DNA of 25,743 nt from Tubiluchus corallicola (GCA_030141605.1 JAQGDQ010000788.1:70001-95743); one strand, 5' to 3'; positions 1 through 10,798 are shown, numbered from the stretch's first letter. Made by a program: numbers and translations. The notes: generated from the letters alone by a model not told the origin.

Positions 1-666
1 AAGGGTCTGATGCAAAGAAAAGAACTTCCTGTACACGCATCAGTCGTGCTAATATTTCTTATTCTGCGTTTCCTTGAGGTGGGGGCGTCTCTAGTAAACG
101 GTCAGCAGTTTATTAATGAGTGACGGCATCATTAAGCGCTTAGTTTACTTCCAAATTTCGTTAAAGGTTAATGTAGACGCAGAGAGCTACATTTTAATCA
201 TAACAAAAAAGCTCATTTTATTTAAAGCACAAGAAAATCCTTCATTTACCAAAAGCTTAAGAAGTTTGTCTTGAAATTTTGTTGTTCATTACATGCTGCC
301 TTATTGCATACAGAGCTTGTATTGCTAGTAACCGTAATCATTTTGACCAAGTCATTTTGAAACAAGTTTAGCTAACATTGTTTAAGGTTTAAGAAAAAAT
401 AAATAGATGAATAATAGAGCACAGTTCATTAACTAAGCTAAACTTTTGATTACTGTATCTTAATAGTCTTTGAAAATTAGAGATTAAAAAGAGCTCTTTT
501 TGGGAGTCAGTGGTGCGCAGTGGAACGGAAGTGGTGCTGACAAGCCACTGGCGTAGCAGTGTCTAGTTTTTTTGCTGGATTACTGCTGCGTTTACCTGTC
601 TGAAGGCAGATTTCTTTTGTTTTAGAATTCTGCCTGCCCAATGTCTACAATAGACGTGACGGGCGT
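1..666. other. AT-rich unique DNA, no gene seen
   Basis: I find no recognisable coding, RNA or mobile-element signal here. The sequence is AT-rich with stops in all frames. The only open frames reaching the right edge are translations of the adjacent trinucleotide repeat. Confidence 0.6.
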
Positions 667-803
<137 letters not shown>

Positions 804-808
<5 letters not shown>

Positions 809-1577
809 GTGGAAAGGTGGGTCAGCCAATTTGAAATGACTAAGAATTTTCTTCTCAAGTTACATAAGTCTCTCAAGCAGGCAAGTGCAAAACTAAGTAA
901 CATAATCTTGCATGGACAGTTTTTGACACATAGTTTAACATTGCCTTTTCTTCCCCTTTAAAGCTATATTTAATTTTAATCGCCTTTTTGGTGGCGCTTG
1001 AAGTACTGACTGTTTTTCAAGAAATTTGTGAGTTGTAGACGATACCAGTGCTGAGCTGAAATTGTTTGATTCTCATCTTTGCACGTTGTTCTCGTTTACG
1101 TTGCCGTTGTGGTTGTACATGTGGAAGTTTTTGTGGTTGTGGTTGCAGATGTAGCTGTGGACGTGGTTGTACGTGCAGTTATAGATGTGTGATGAGTGGA
1201 AAGGTGGGTCAGCCAATTTGAAATGACTAAGAATTTTCTTCTCAAGTTACATAAGTCTCTCAAGCAGGCAAGTGCAAAACTAAGTAACATAATCTTGCAT
1301 GGACAGTTTTTGACACATAGTTTAACATTGCCTTTTCTTCCCCTTTAAAGCTATATTTAATTTTAATCGCCTTTTTGGTGGCGCTTGAAGTACTGACTGT
1401 TTTTCAAGAAATTTGTGAGTTGTAGACGATACCAGTGCTGAGCTGAAATTGTTTGATTCTCATCTTTGCACGTTGTTCTCGTTTACGTTGCCGTTGTGGT
1501 TGTACATGTGGAAGTTTTTGTGGTTGTGGTTGCAGATGTAGATGTGGACGTGGTTGTACGTGCAGTTATAGATGTGT
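804..1577. repeat. 387-bp direct tandem duplication, two near-identical copies
   Basis: Copies run 804-1190 and 1191-1577. I read one mismatch between them (GTAGCTG in the first, GTAGATG in the second, near 1154). Each copy starts GATGAGTGG and ends in GTTATAGATGTGT, the beginning of the GATGTG minisatellite that continues downstream. The duplication therefore joins the edge of the minisatellite back to the edge of the GAT microsatellite. The near identity points to a recent unequal exchange or replication slip, or to an assembly duplication. Confidence 0.9.
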
Positions 1578-2370
1578 GGATGTGGTTGTGGATGTGGATG
1601 TGGATGTGGTTGTACGTGCAGTTATAGATGTGTGGATGTGGTTGTGGATGTGGATGTGGTTGGAGATGTGGATGTGGATGTGGTTGTACGTGCAGTTATA
1701 GATGTGTGGATGTGGTTGTGGTTGCAGATGTAGATGTGGACGTGGTTGTACGTGCAGTTATAGATGTGTGGATGTGGTTGTGGATGTGGATGTGGATGTG
1801 GTGGTACGTGCAGTTATAGATGTGTGGATGTGGTTGTGGATGTGGATGTGGTTGTGGATGTGGATGTGGTTGTACGTGCCGTTATAGATGTGTGGATGTG
1901 GTTGTGGATGTGGATGTGGTTGGAGATGTAGATGTGGACGTGGTTGTACGTGTAGTTATAGATGTGTGGATGTGGTTGTGGATGTGGATGTGGTTGGAGA
2001 TGTAGATGTGGACGTGGTTGTTGTTGTGATTGTCGATGTAGATGTGGATGTGGATGTGGTTGTACGTGCAGTTATAGATGTGGTTGTAGATATGGGTGAG
2101 ATAGTGGTTGTGGTTGTAGATATGAATGTGATTGCGATGTGGTTGTAGATGTGGATGTAGTGGTTGTAGATGTGGATATGGTTGTGGTTGTGGATGTGGA
2201 TGTGGATGTGGTTGGAGATGTGGATGTGGATGTCGTTGTGGTTGTTGTTGTAGATGTGAATGTGATTGCGATGTGGTTGTAGATGTGGATGTAGTGGTTG
2301 TAGATGTGGATGTGGATGTGGTTGTGGATGTGGATGTGGTTGTAGATGTGGTTGTAGATGTGGTGCCAGT
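1553..2370. repeat. GATGTG-type minisatellite with a TACGTGCAGTTATAG punctuating motif
   Basis: About 0.8 kb of degenerate hexamers (GATGTG, GTTGTG) interrupted by the motif TACGTGCAGTTATAG. Motif copies start at about 1557, 1613, 1687, 1749, 1805, 1873, 1947 and 2063. Successive spacings are 56, 74, 62, 56, 68, 74 and 116 bp, all 56 plus a multiple of 6. Higher-order units thus differ by whole hexamers. The frames read as Val/Asp/Cys/Gly-rich on plus and Thr/His/Asn-rich on minus, with no domain, so I do not call a gene. Right of about 2080 the punctuating motif disappears and only hexamers remain. Confidence 0.88.
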
Positions 2371-2600
2371 GTCGCTGTCTTCGTTGGTATTACAGTTGTT
2401 ATTGTTGTAGCTGCTGCTGACGATGATGATGATAATGTTGTTGTTGTTGTTGTTGTTATTATTGTCACCGTCGTCATTGTCATTGTTGCTCTTGTTACTG
2501 CTGCTGCAGTTGTTGTTGTTATTGTTATTGTTGTTGTTTGCTGCTGCTGCTGATGCTGTTTGAGTTGTTGTTGCTATTGTTGTTGTTGTCGTCGTCTTCA
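2371..2600. repeat. Mixed trinucleotide repeat (GTT/GCT/GAT/GTC)n
   Basis: Imperfect runs of GTT, GAT, CTG and GTC trinucleotides. They encode Asn/Ser/Thr runs on the minus strand, which forms a 239-codon open frame across the whole low-complexity block (1882-2601). The residue composition follows the repeat exactly and no non-repetitive protein segment flanks it, so it is not annotated as coding. Confidence 0.85.
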
Positions 2601-2611
2601 TCGCTAGCTAC

Positions 2612-4284
2612 CGTTCTTGTTGCTGTTGCCGTTATCAAATTTAACAATTCTACCTTTCCAATATTCTAAGATGAGTGCTGCTGATCTATCCATCAAAAAA
2701 TTGACAGAAAATTTTCAATGTAAGCACAGAGCTCGCTGCACAAAGCAAAACGCTTTCAGGAATTCGCTCTTCAGTAAAGTAAGTGTTTTAGAGTTGAGTA
2801 TCCTTGAACATCAGAAAGTAATGCCGCCGACCAGTAATCCCAGCAATTCTCTGCGTCATCTGCACATGACGTTTAGATGAAGCCAAACTAGGTGAGTGAG
2901 GAGTAAAGCCTGGAAGCCAGAGCGGTGACACACGCAAGGAGAAACCGGAAGTTCGGTCACACACAGAAGGTGACACACACAGTGACTCACAAATGAAAAA
3001 ACATGACACTTTGTGACTTAGTGGTTGACAGAGAGAGACAGAAAATGGCAACATGTCCATGCACTTCGTATCATTGGGGTGGGTCAACATTTTGGCCACT
3101 GTTCGTAGGAGGAACCTATTTTTCTGATGTGGCATAAAATCTTGCACTGCAAAGGCTACCAAATAGCTGATAGCTTAAAAAGGGAAGAAAATGGAATTTC
3201 AAAGCATCTCTCAATGGATTTTTCATAAAAAAACGATATTACTTAGCATTACGCTTGCTTTTTGAAAGACGTATCTAATCGGAAAAGGAAATTCTTAAAA
3301 ATTTAAAATATTCGCGCCACCTGGTAAAACAGCAAAACATAAAGAAAAGACAATGACAAGATTTATTTACCGTCGCCTCATTTAACAGACAACAATCGCC
3401 ATCCCAGCGTGCACCACTGGCTCACACTATTGATCTTACTTATAAAATACAGTAATTAAAACAATTATTTAGTTAGTGAAGAGTATGCCTCAAATACTGT
3501 GATTATTTCTTCAAACTTTGTGCACTGCCATCTAAACTTGTGTCGAACGAGTTAACGATATAATGGCTGCGCTTAACCGTCATCGCGGGAATTTAAATTT
3601 CCAAGTTTTATACAGCGTTACTGCAAACGCAAGCTCTGTGTGCAGCAAGATAGCATGCAAGTGATATAAAATTTCAAAAGCTCTATATATAAAGAGCGTT
3701 TTTTCGTGCTTCAATAACACGCATTATTAAAGCTCTGAATTGCCTTCTATCATTTACGCAATCAAATTTACGTGCGATTTTATAGTAGAATCTTGAAGAT
3801 ATGGACTGTTGTAATGTATGAATCGTTGGTTTTATCTTATGTCATACTGTTTTACATTCTGTACAATATTTAATTTTTAGTACTTGTATGTTCAGTAAAG
3901 CGCATCATTAGCAGAGAACCTATAAAAATACGTTAGAATTTGAATTATTGACACAGTTTTACATCGCTCGCTTAGTTCACTGACGTGGCACCAGGGGGGT
4001 AAATTTTGTGTAACTCTGAACATGCCGGTCACTACAAGTCTTGTGGTCGTGTAGATAATATGATGGAACAGAGTACTGTGCATATGAATTTGTCCATAAG
4101 ATAAATTATAACAAAGCTTACCAATTGTCCGTTTAAATTATAAAAATGATTACTAAGTGTCCAATCGACAATTGTCCATTTCACAAAGAAGCCTTTGCCA
4201 CCATTAGATTGTCTGAATTTTAATAACTTCAGTTGCTAACAAGATATTATTGTTGAAACTTGATCAATTTCATTTACACGAATT
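2612..4284. other. Unique AT-rich DNA, no supported gene
   Basis: Two modest open frames occur: 87 codons on plus at 2617-2880 and 124 codons on minus at 2788-3162. They overlap in opposite directions, show no family motif and have no splice-site or promoter context I can defend. The rest (3163-4284) is stop-rich, AT-rich sequence without repeats I can recognise. Confidence 0.55.
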
Positions 4285-4884
4285 ACTCTAATATTGGAAA
4301 TGAACCTAGCCACTGGTGGGGGGGGCGGGGGCAAGCCAGCCCAACTCAGTGCCGATCCCAAGCCCGGATAAATAGGGAGGGTTAGGGTCAGGAAAGGCAT
4401 CCGCCTGTAAAAACTGCGCCAAAACCTTCTATGAATGAGTCGGTGAGACTTAAAGGTAAAGTCCGCAAAGAAGTGGTCAGACCCGCTCTAATCTATGGGC
4501 TGGAAGCAGCTTCTCTAAAGAAGACCGAAGAGAAGAAAATGGGTGTGGTGGAGATGAGGATGTTGAGATGGATGGTGGGATTAACAAGAAGAGATAAAAT
4601 TAGAAATAATAATATCAGAGGAACAGTAAAAGTAGTGGAAGCCTCGCAAGATTGCGATGGTATGGACACCTGAAAAGAAGAGTCGGTGAAGATCATGTGG
4701 GAAGGGAGGCCATGGAAATGAAAGTGCTGGGAAGAGGACGACCCAAGCGGAGATGGATTGAAGGTATTAATGGTGACCTTAGAGAGAAGAACATAAATTA
4801 AGAGATGGCCAACAACAGGAATGCGTGGAGAAGACTCATTCACAACGGCGACCCCGCACAGGGAAAAGCTGGGAAGAAGAAGAA

Positions 4885-4915
<31 letters not shown>

Positions 4916-4935
4916 AAGACTCTAATATTGGAAAT
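4285..4935 (+). mobile_element. RTE-like non-LTR retrotransposon insertion, 5'-truncated or internally deleted, with 17-bp target duplication
   Basis: The 17-bp sequence ACTCTAATATTGGAAAT occurs at 4285-4301 and again at 4919-4935, bracketing a 617-bp insert (4302-4918). This is a clear target-site duplication. The insert ends in a (GAA)n tract (about 4871-4918), the microsatellite-type tail expected of RTE-group LINEs. Its 5' part (about 4302-4425) is a GC-richer block with a G-run, joined directly to the region encoding the element's C-terminus. No reverse transcriptase or endonuclease core is present. The element is therefore either internally deleted or a short non-autonomous derivative that keeps both ends of the parent. 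A related copy lies at 20237-20626. Confidence 0.9.
4431..4856 (+). pseudogene. C-terminal fragment of RTE-like retrotransposon polyprotein, frameshifted
   Basis: An 80-codon frame (4431-4673) contains VRPALIYGLEAASLKK, then EMRMLRWMVGLTRRDKIRN and IRGTVKVVEAS. This is the characteristic segment after the reverse transcriptase of RTE-type LINEs (PALIYG...EMRMLRWM.G.TR.DKIRN.IR). Compared with the copy at 20251-20612, 16 bp are missing just after the VVEAS codons (near 4651). This throws the remaining RLRWYGHLKRR and GRPK-RW portion out of frame. A further 9-bp gap and an in-frame stop (AAATTAAG near 4797) follow. The fragment is a dead element remnant with no host function implied. Confidence 0.85.
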
Positions 4936-5836
4936 ATTTCTATTAGCAAAATTGCTTGTTATTCTGACCTAAAATTGTCAGCCTAAAATTTAAGAGAATC
5001 CAATGACTCCAGGAGAAAAGAATAGACGAAAGTATAAATTGTGTTGAAGAAAGTGTTTTCCTTGTTCGTGCTTGCAAATGAAATGAAAGTTTATGACCAA
5101 TTGCGCCATTATAGTCTAATTTCCCATTAGTAACAGTAGATATAAAATTGAGCCTATCAAGCAAATGTAGAAACGCATGCGCCCACATTGAAGGCTTAAA
5201 AGCTGACAGTTAATTCTTAATGTAATAACAGACAACTAACTCTTGCAAAATTGAACAGCATTATAATAATTTATTTTAACGACTAATAAGGTCTCATATT
5301 AACCGTGGTGCTTAGAATTTTGCGAAAATTCTGGCCACCTGGCGGCAGCTCACCATATTAAGTGCATGTTGTCAAATTGTCACATAAAATCCTTAAAGAA
5401 CTTTTAATGCTATTAACATTTTCGCTGAGCAAAAAGGCTTTCTCAGTGCGTCTATAAAATGTTCGAGTGCTTCCTGTGGCCTTTTGCGATTTTGCAATAT
5501 TTGACGCCCCCACGTAGTAACCGAAGGTACTAACCTGACAGTTTTTAGTTTTTGTTGAACACAGTAAACTTTCACGTGGCAATTTTTTATCTTCTGGTAG
5601 AAGTTGATTCTCAAAAACGTGTTCTACACTTTCACTTGGCGCGCAACTATGCAAGCCCACTCAATGATTTTGTCTTTTTTCCTTATATACGTTCTCTTCT
5701 ACGCACTCCACAGTTTGGTCTGTACCATTTATTTATTTTTAAATATTCATTGTTTATTTAGCTATTATTTATTTTTTGCAAGTATCCAAATGTAAATTAT
5801 TTTTACATTTTTGGTAAAATGAGACGCTGAAAGACA
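4936..5836. other. Unique AT-rich DNA, no supported gene
   Basis: Short open frames of 60-100 codons overlap on both strands (for example 5358-5660 minus and 5552-5761 plus). None has a recognisable motif, and composition and stop density match the surrounding non-coding DNA. Nothing else is identified. Confidence 0.55.
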
Positions 5837-5840
5837 GACG

Positions 5841-5882
<42 letters not shown>

Positions 5883-5908
5883 GAAAGGGGGGAGAGAGAG
5901 ACAAGGGG

Positions 5909-5972
<64 letters not shown>

Positions 5973-5984
5973 GGAGAGAGAGAG

Positions 5985-6036
<52 letters not shown>

Positions 6037-6053
6037 AGGGAGAAAGAGAAAGG

Positions 6054-6111
<58 letters not shown>

Positions 6112-6112
6112 A

Positions 6113-6164
<52 letters not shown>
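5837..6164. repeat. (GA)n dinucleotide microsatellite with interruptions
   Basis: About 330 bp of GA dinucleotides on the plus strand, broken by short GGG, AAA and GACA interruptions. It is a pure purine strand and could in principle form triplex (H-) DNA. The 203-codon minus frame across it is a Ser/Leu run produced by the repeat. Confidence 0.95.
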
Positions 6165-6166
<2 letters not shown>

Positions 6167-6405
6167 ATCTAAAATTAAAAAATAACGAAGAAATGGAAAG
6201 AAAAAACAAAAAATAAAGAAAGTTGGAAGGCAAGAAAGGCAAGGAAAAGGAAAGTAAGAAAGGAAGACTGAAAAAAGAAAACAATGATGAAAATAAATGA
6301 AAAATGGGGCAACGAAAACCTAAATGAAGAGAGAAAGAAAAAGCGGAAAGAAATATAAAGCTATAAGGAGGAACAAGCAAGAAAGAAAGAACGGAAGAGA
6401 AGACA
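6165..6405. repeat. Purine-rich (GAAA/GGAA-type) low-complexity tract
   Basis: The strand asymmetry of the GA microsatellite continues for about 240 bp as irregular A/G sequence with very few pyrimidines. It looks like decayed simple repeat. The overlapping plus frame 6324-6512 (Lys/Arg-rich at its start) is a by-product. Confidence 0.75.
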
Positions 6406-7284
6406 AGCTGGCTTCAAACGCAATGTCTCTTAAAGAAGACCTTCTGTACCAGGAATGTGGTAAGATGTTTAAATGGTCAAAATTAATTAACCTCTTCTTT
6501 TCCTGCAGGTGAGCAGACTCGTCACCTGTCCAGTCACGTGATTTACACAAACTAGAATGCAGTATGTTGGTTAGCTTTGAGTTAAATACAAATCTCCTAA
6601 ACTTACCTCCATTTATTAGATCAGTTACTTTTGTGCTGAATCCAATGGCTTCACTAATGGATAGCTAAGTCATATTATTCAACAAAGTAGCTGAAATATT
6701 GAAGACAAAGAAATTGACTTTCAAAAATCGTATGGATCTCATTTGATGGACCCCTTTCAAGTATCAGAAACGTAAGCTTATAAAGAATTTACTAATGGAT
6801 GACGTCTGCTAAGCCACACAGAATGAAATTAAAAGATTGTTCATCGCATAACGCGTGGTTATAGATAGATCTTATAGTATGTCAGGATATCTGACTGAAA
6901 TTATGGGCTGACTAAATCTATTATCTTTCTTCCTACCATTTCCACTAACACATCCTTCTACCCTTCCTGTGTGATCTAACCTTTCTCCCAGTTCTTTTTT
7001 TTGTTCGCTCATCCATTCTTTTTTTATCAGGTTCACGTGACAGTGGGCTTATACAAGCCTTTGCTTCTCTAGCCCACTGCAGTACAATTATTCTTTTATG
7101 ATAACGATAGTGTATGAAATATAACAATTTAATATAGTACATGTAATATTTTGATGCCACTGTGTGCTTTATATATTGTACTGAATGTGATAATAATAAT
7201 AAATAAGTAAAAAAATCAACAAGTACAAAAAAATGGATAAATGAACTCAGTCCAAATCCGAGAGCATGATTATGTATATTACTT
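6406..7284. other. Unique DNA, no supported gene
   Basis: AT-rich sequence without a clear repeat family. A pyrimidine tract followed by CAG near 6495-6508 resembles a splice acceptor, but no coding exon follows. A 125-codon minus frame (6945-7322) is hydrophobic then basic, without a motif, and runs into the 23-bp tandem repeat. It is probably spurious. Confidence 0.5.
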
Positions 7285-7354
7285 GCTTGCTTGAAACAAG
7301 CCACGTTGCTTGCTTGAAACAAGCCACGTTGCTTGCTTGAAACAAGTCCACGTT
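7285..7354. repeat. Three-copy 23-bp tandem repeat
   Basis: Copies start at 7285, 7308 and 7331. The unit contains GCTTGCTTGAAACAAG and ends CCACGTT; the third copy has one extra T. The unit's CTTGnnnCAAG core is an imperfect palindrome. The repeat sits immediately upstream of the LINE insertion at 7356. Confidence 0.9.
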
Positions 7355-7355
7355 T

Positions 7356-7936
7356 TAGGTAATCATTTAGACCTACACCTATGTTAACGCCACTGTGTCT
7401 ACCACTAACGCATCACGAAAGGCTTATTGAAACAACTGCATTAAACTTACTTTTAAATAGAGGAACTAAATCATTTCGGTATAGAATAGGCGAACAAAAT
7501 ACAGATTGCTGTCATTGTAATAATGCAACTCCTCAAACACCAGAACACATTATATTTGACTGTGATTTGGTAGACCATCAATTTCGGACAAATTTAAGAC
7601 AAATTCTGCCCTCAGCCAACATAAGCGAGATTTATTTAAACAGAGACAAAGATGTGTGCCAGGCATATGTAAATATTGTTAGAGATGTTGTGCGGAAAAA
7701 TTGTTATAAACTAATTCAAATTATATTCACAGAAAAACAGGTAGTGAGGTAATCGTTATATTGTATATAATATACTGTAAACTAAGTATGTATTTTAAAT
7801 TTATTCTAAATTGGCATTATGTATAATCTTGTTATTGTAAATTTATATTTTGTAAACGAACCCCTGCAAATAGAGGGGAAACAATGTATTCATTGTTTAA
7901 TAAAAGACTTATAATAATAATAATAGGTAATCATTT
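7356..7936 (+). mobile_element. I-like non-LTR retrotransposon 3' end with (TAA)n tail and 13-bp target duplication
   Basis: TAGGTAATCATTT occurs at 7356-7368 and 7924-7936, bracketing a 5'-truncated insert (7369-7923). The insert holds the end of an open reading frame, about 150 bp of AT-rich 3' UTR, an AATAAA signal near 7900 and a short (TAA)n tail. A TAA-repeat tail is characteristic of the I clade of LINEs. The open frame runs through the 5' truncation point, as expected for a target-primed reverse transcription product cut short. Confidence 0.88.
7369..7752 (+). pseudogene. 5'-truncated C-terminus of I/Jockey-type LINE ORF2 with CCHC knuckle
   Basis: The frame is open from the insertion boundary to the stop at 7750-7752. 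It contains ALNLLLNRGTKSFRYRIG, then a cysteine-histidine motif (residues CHCNNATPQTPEHIIFDC, spacing C-x2-C...H-x4-C). This is the C-terminal zinc knuckle that follows the RNase H region in I/Jockey/R1-group LINEs. Only the last 128 or so codons survive. The ATG at 7381 is internal and not a real start. It has no frameshift, so the insertion seems fairly young. Confidence 0.85.
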
Positions 7937-8340
7937 GTCGAATCCTTACCCCTAACCCTGCAAGTTTCATGACTCTAGATACTACAGTTTCAGAGTTATT
8001 CAAGATCGTGATTCGAACTGCCCGATGTCCAGTGTCATTTACCCTCTACACCATTTTTCTACCCTACAAATTGTTTCACTCTCTCTACCCTCTATCTTTG
8101 CCACTCAATGTGAGCTAGAAGGGAAATCCTAGAACTGCCTAATGTATTGACAAAAAAGGGGGAATCAGTTGTAGAAACAGCAGCAGTCATCGTCGCCGAC
8201 AGCTGCAGCTACAGTGACGATGGTGGCAAAAAGACAACAAGTGACGAGGCTACATTAGGACTAACGGTTACACTTACAGGTCAGGACGCAACACACAAGC
8301 AACGAATAACATGTATGGTATATGCCCTAGCGTTAGCAGC
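7937..8340. other. Unique DNA, no supported gene
   Basis: A 79-codon plus frame (8147-8386) starts here and runs into the 150-bp duplication. It has no recognisable motif. No other feature was identified. Confidence 0.5.
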
Positions 8341-9003
8341 CACTAGACATGAATTCATGGTTGCAATGGTTGCAGTCCCAGACTAAACCACTCGGTCACA
8401 TGACCCAGGACGTCTCAGTTGAAACACCAACAGAATACAAGTACAACAGTACCAATATCAAATTATACGTGATATTACGTAGTAAGTAGACACTAGACAT
8501 GAATTCATGGTTGCAATGGTTGCAGTCCCAGATCTAAACCACTCGGTCACATGACCCAGGACGTCTCAGTTGAAACACAAACAGAATGCAAGTGCAAATC
8601 AAATCAAATCAAATAATTTATTTTTTTATCCCAATAACAATATAAATAAAAATAGATATAAATAAGAAGAGCCCAACGAAAGGGAAGGGGTGTCGAAAAA
8701 CATTTGTTATCGAATCAGCCACGGCAATCCGAGTATTAAATCATTATTGTGCAATTTCTAATTTTTAACTGAAGAGAACGGAAGTAAGGTTACCAAAAAC
8801 TAACAAAATCAACGTAGATTAATGACTCAATGAACTTATGAAAATAATATAACATGCAATTTAATTTCATGCTTAAATGATCGTAAAGGAAAAGGTCATG
8901 GATAATCAGTATCCCAATCTGTGGACACAGTCAGTAACTAAATATGTATATATATATACAACAATACCAATATGAAATTACACGTGATATTACGTAGTAA
9001 GAA
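8341..9003. repeat. 150-bp tandem duplication, second copy split by a later insertion
   Basis: Copy 1 spans 8341-8490 and begins CACTAGACATGAATTC. Copy 2 starts identically at 8491, breaks off near 8597, and resumes near 8959 with the matching continuation (AATACCAATATGAAATTA, versus AGTACCAATATCAAATTA in copy 1), ending near 9000. The intervening 361 bp (about 8598-8958) is a LINE tail in reverse orientation. The order of events is readable: tandem duplication first, retrotransposon insertion second. Confidence 0.85.
8598..8958 (-). mobile_element. LINE 3'-end insertion, minus strand, with (TTTGA)n tail
   Basis: Read on the minus strand, the segment ends AATAAATTATTTGATTTGAT. That is a polyadenylation-like AATAAA followed by a pentanucleotide tail, the usual 3' terminus of many CR1/Jockey-like LINEs and their SINEs. 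No coding sequence remains. Its limits are set by the point where the host 150-bp repeat is interrupted. I could not define a target duplication, so exact ends are uncertain by several bases, and the family is not assigned. Confidence 0.65.
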
Positions 9004-9006
9004 GAC

Positions 9007-9489
9007 ATAATATAAAGAAGACAAAGTGTCATTTAAATCTCGAAAAGTTTTATTTTTCTAGGAGTTTTCGTCGTTCACAGATCTCGTCAGCTGAAAGGTA
9101 GAGATACAATAATAAAAATCATAAAAATTACAGATAAAGTTACATGTAAAGTGTATTTACACAGTGACATTAAATAAGGGATACAAAATTCATTAAGAAA
9201 CTGTACCAAAAACTAAATTAGAAGAAATATTACACTTGTTAATTAAGAAAAAACAAAGTCAAAATGATTTTCTTAATTAGTTATTGTAATGCTTCTTCCA
9301 ATTTAGTTTTTGATACATTTTAATGTCGCAGTGTAATTACACGTTACATGTAGTTTTATCTGTAATTTTTATGAATTTTTTGTTATTGTTTCTCTAGCTT
9401 ATAGCTCAGGAAGTGAGTGAAGGACGAAAGGTCATGCAAAAATAAAAGTTTTGAAATTTAAAGTGCACTTTCTCTTCTTTATGATAATG
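9007..9489. mobile_element. Fold-back/MITE-like hairpin element of about 480 bp
   Basis: The left arm (about 9007-9251) is the reverse complement of the right arm (about 9268-9489), with only about 16 bp of loop. The best core pairs ATAAAAATTACAGATAAA on the left with TTTATCTGTAATTTTTAT on the right. Pairing extends outward to ATAAAGAAG / CTTCTTTAT and inward to AATTAAGAAAA / TTTTCTTAATT. One length difference of roughly 24 bp lies in the inner left arm. Identity is roughly 80-90% by eye. No coding capacity and no clear target duplication are visible, so it could be a MITE or two copies of one repeat inserted head to head. Confidence 0.8.
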
Positions 9490-10390
9490 ATCGTGACAAC
9501 TCTCAGAAGAATGCTATCTTATTTTCAAGCTATTCAGCTTCAACTGGTTTCAACTTCCACATTGTGCATCTGATACTAATTACACAGACTCAACTTTCAT
9601 CTACCCCCGCTCCTGACTCCATAAAACGATTAAAAATGAAAATTTTAAAAAAAAATTATGTAATGTAATACGTGTTATGTTAGTTTTGTAATGTCAAATG
9701 TATAAATAGTGTAAATGTAATGAGTGAAATTTGTGTAATGTAAAGCATATTTCTGTTAATTGTGTCATGTCAAATGTATATTGTGTAGAATATGTCATGT
9801 AAAATTTAATGTACTTTTGTAATATTGTTTTGTAAAAATATTTTAATATGGTGTTTGTAAATATGTTCATTTATTGTATATAATTAGGCCTTAGTTTTGC
9901 ACTTTAGTTTTTTTTAGTCTGCATTGGACACAATTGTCTTGAACAGTGTTGTTATCTTAACATTACGCTGAGACTTACTTTATTAGTGATACTTATTTCC
10001 TTTTTTAATGCTGCTGCAATTCTGGTTACTATGATCTCCTGTCGTTATTTTCACGTCATTTGCTGCAAAGTTTGACTTTCTTGCCCATCGAACTCCCCCA
10101 GGAGACGCTGAATGCCACCACACGCAATTAACTGTGCATAATGCGAATCGTCTTATTCTTCCCCCAGCACTGAAATACAACGGAACCGACTCATTAGCCC
10201 AATGTAAATATTATTAAAATATGAACGTTGCGCGCATAAACTCAGACGAAAGTTAATTTCCACGGAGATGGCTGCAAGCGATTGAAATCCAACGTGGCTT
10301 TTCAACGGCCGGGTTTTTATTAGAGACGCGAGGCTAATGTGGGCCAAGTGGAACAATAAACCTAGTCGTAGTGATAGATTATTAGCAGCT
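9490..10390. other. AT-rich DNA with a TGTAA/ATGT-rich stretch, no supported gene
   Basis: Bases about 9650-9880 are dominated by TGTAAT, ATGTCA and TGTAAA words. This resembles the 3' UTR of a decayed LINE, but no coding end or tail confirms it. The remainder (9900-10390) shows only short random open frames. Confidence 0.5.
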
Positions 10391-10490
10391 AACCATCATC
10401 ATCATCGCCATCGACGTTTGTGGCTGCCCCCCCCCCGCCCACGCTCGTCATCATCTGCAATACTAGCAGCAGCAGCAGCAACAGTATTCG
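10391..10490. repeat. Short low-complexity patch: CAT run, C-run and (GCA)5
   Basis: A short CAT run, a homopolymer of nine C residues and a (GCA)5 run lie within 100 bp. Neighbouring open frames on both strands (10337-10549 and 10389-10580) simply translate these runs. Confidence 0.7.
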
Positions 10491-10798
10491 AAAATCAATA
10501 TTGCTATTTTTGCTGTTGGTGCATTTCAAGTTACCACCTGGCATTTTAATTGCTTTTGTATCCATTTTCATGTAGTTCATCAGTTTTTTACTTCACTGTT
10601 ATTCTTTACTAATTGCTTAACTGAATAGATTTACATTCATCTACTACCAATAATAATACAGTAAAATCTGCATTACTTTAACCATGAAAATTCTGACGAC
10701 AGGTGACCAATTGATCTTTCATTGACCTATTGTGTCTATTAAGGCTATACAGTGTGTCAAGATAAAATAAAGATACACCTATCTGTTTTGGCCTTCGT

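Noticed and set aside
1882-2601. 239-codon minus-strand frame rich in Thr, Asn, His and Pro
   Set aside because: It is a direct translation of the GATGTG and trinucleotide repeats, with no non-repetitive domain or codon signature.
2788-3162. 124-codon minus-strand frame
   Set aside because: Overlaps another random frame on the opposite strand, with no motif or coding context.
5769-6380. 203-codon minus-strand Ser/Leu frame
   Set aside because: It is the complement of the (GA)n tract.
6945-7322. 125-codon minus-strand frame
   Set aside because: Runs from the 23-bp tandem repeat into AT-rich DNA. It has hydrophobic and basic patches but no domain.
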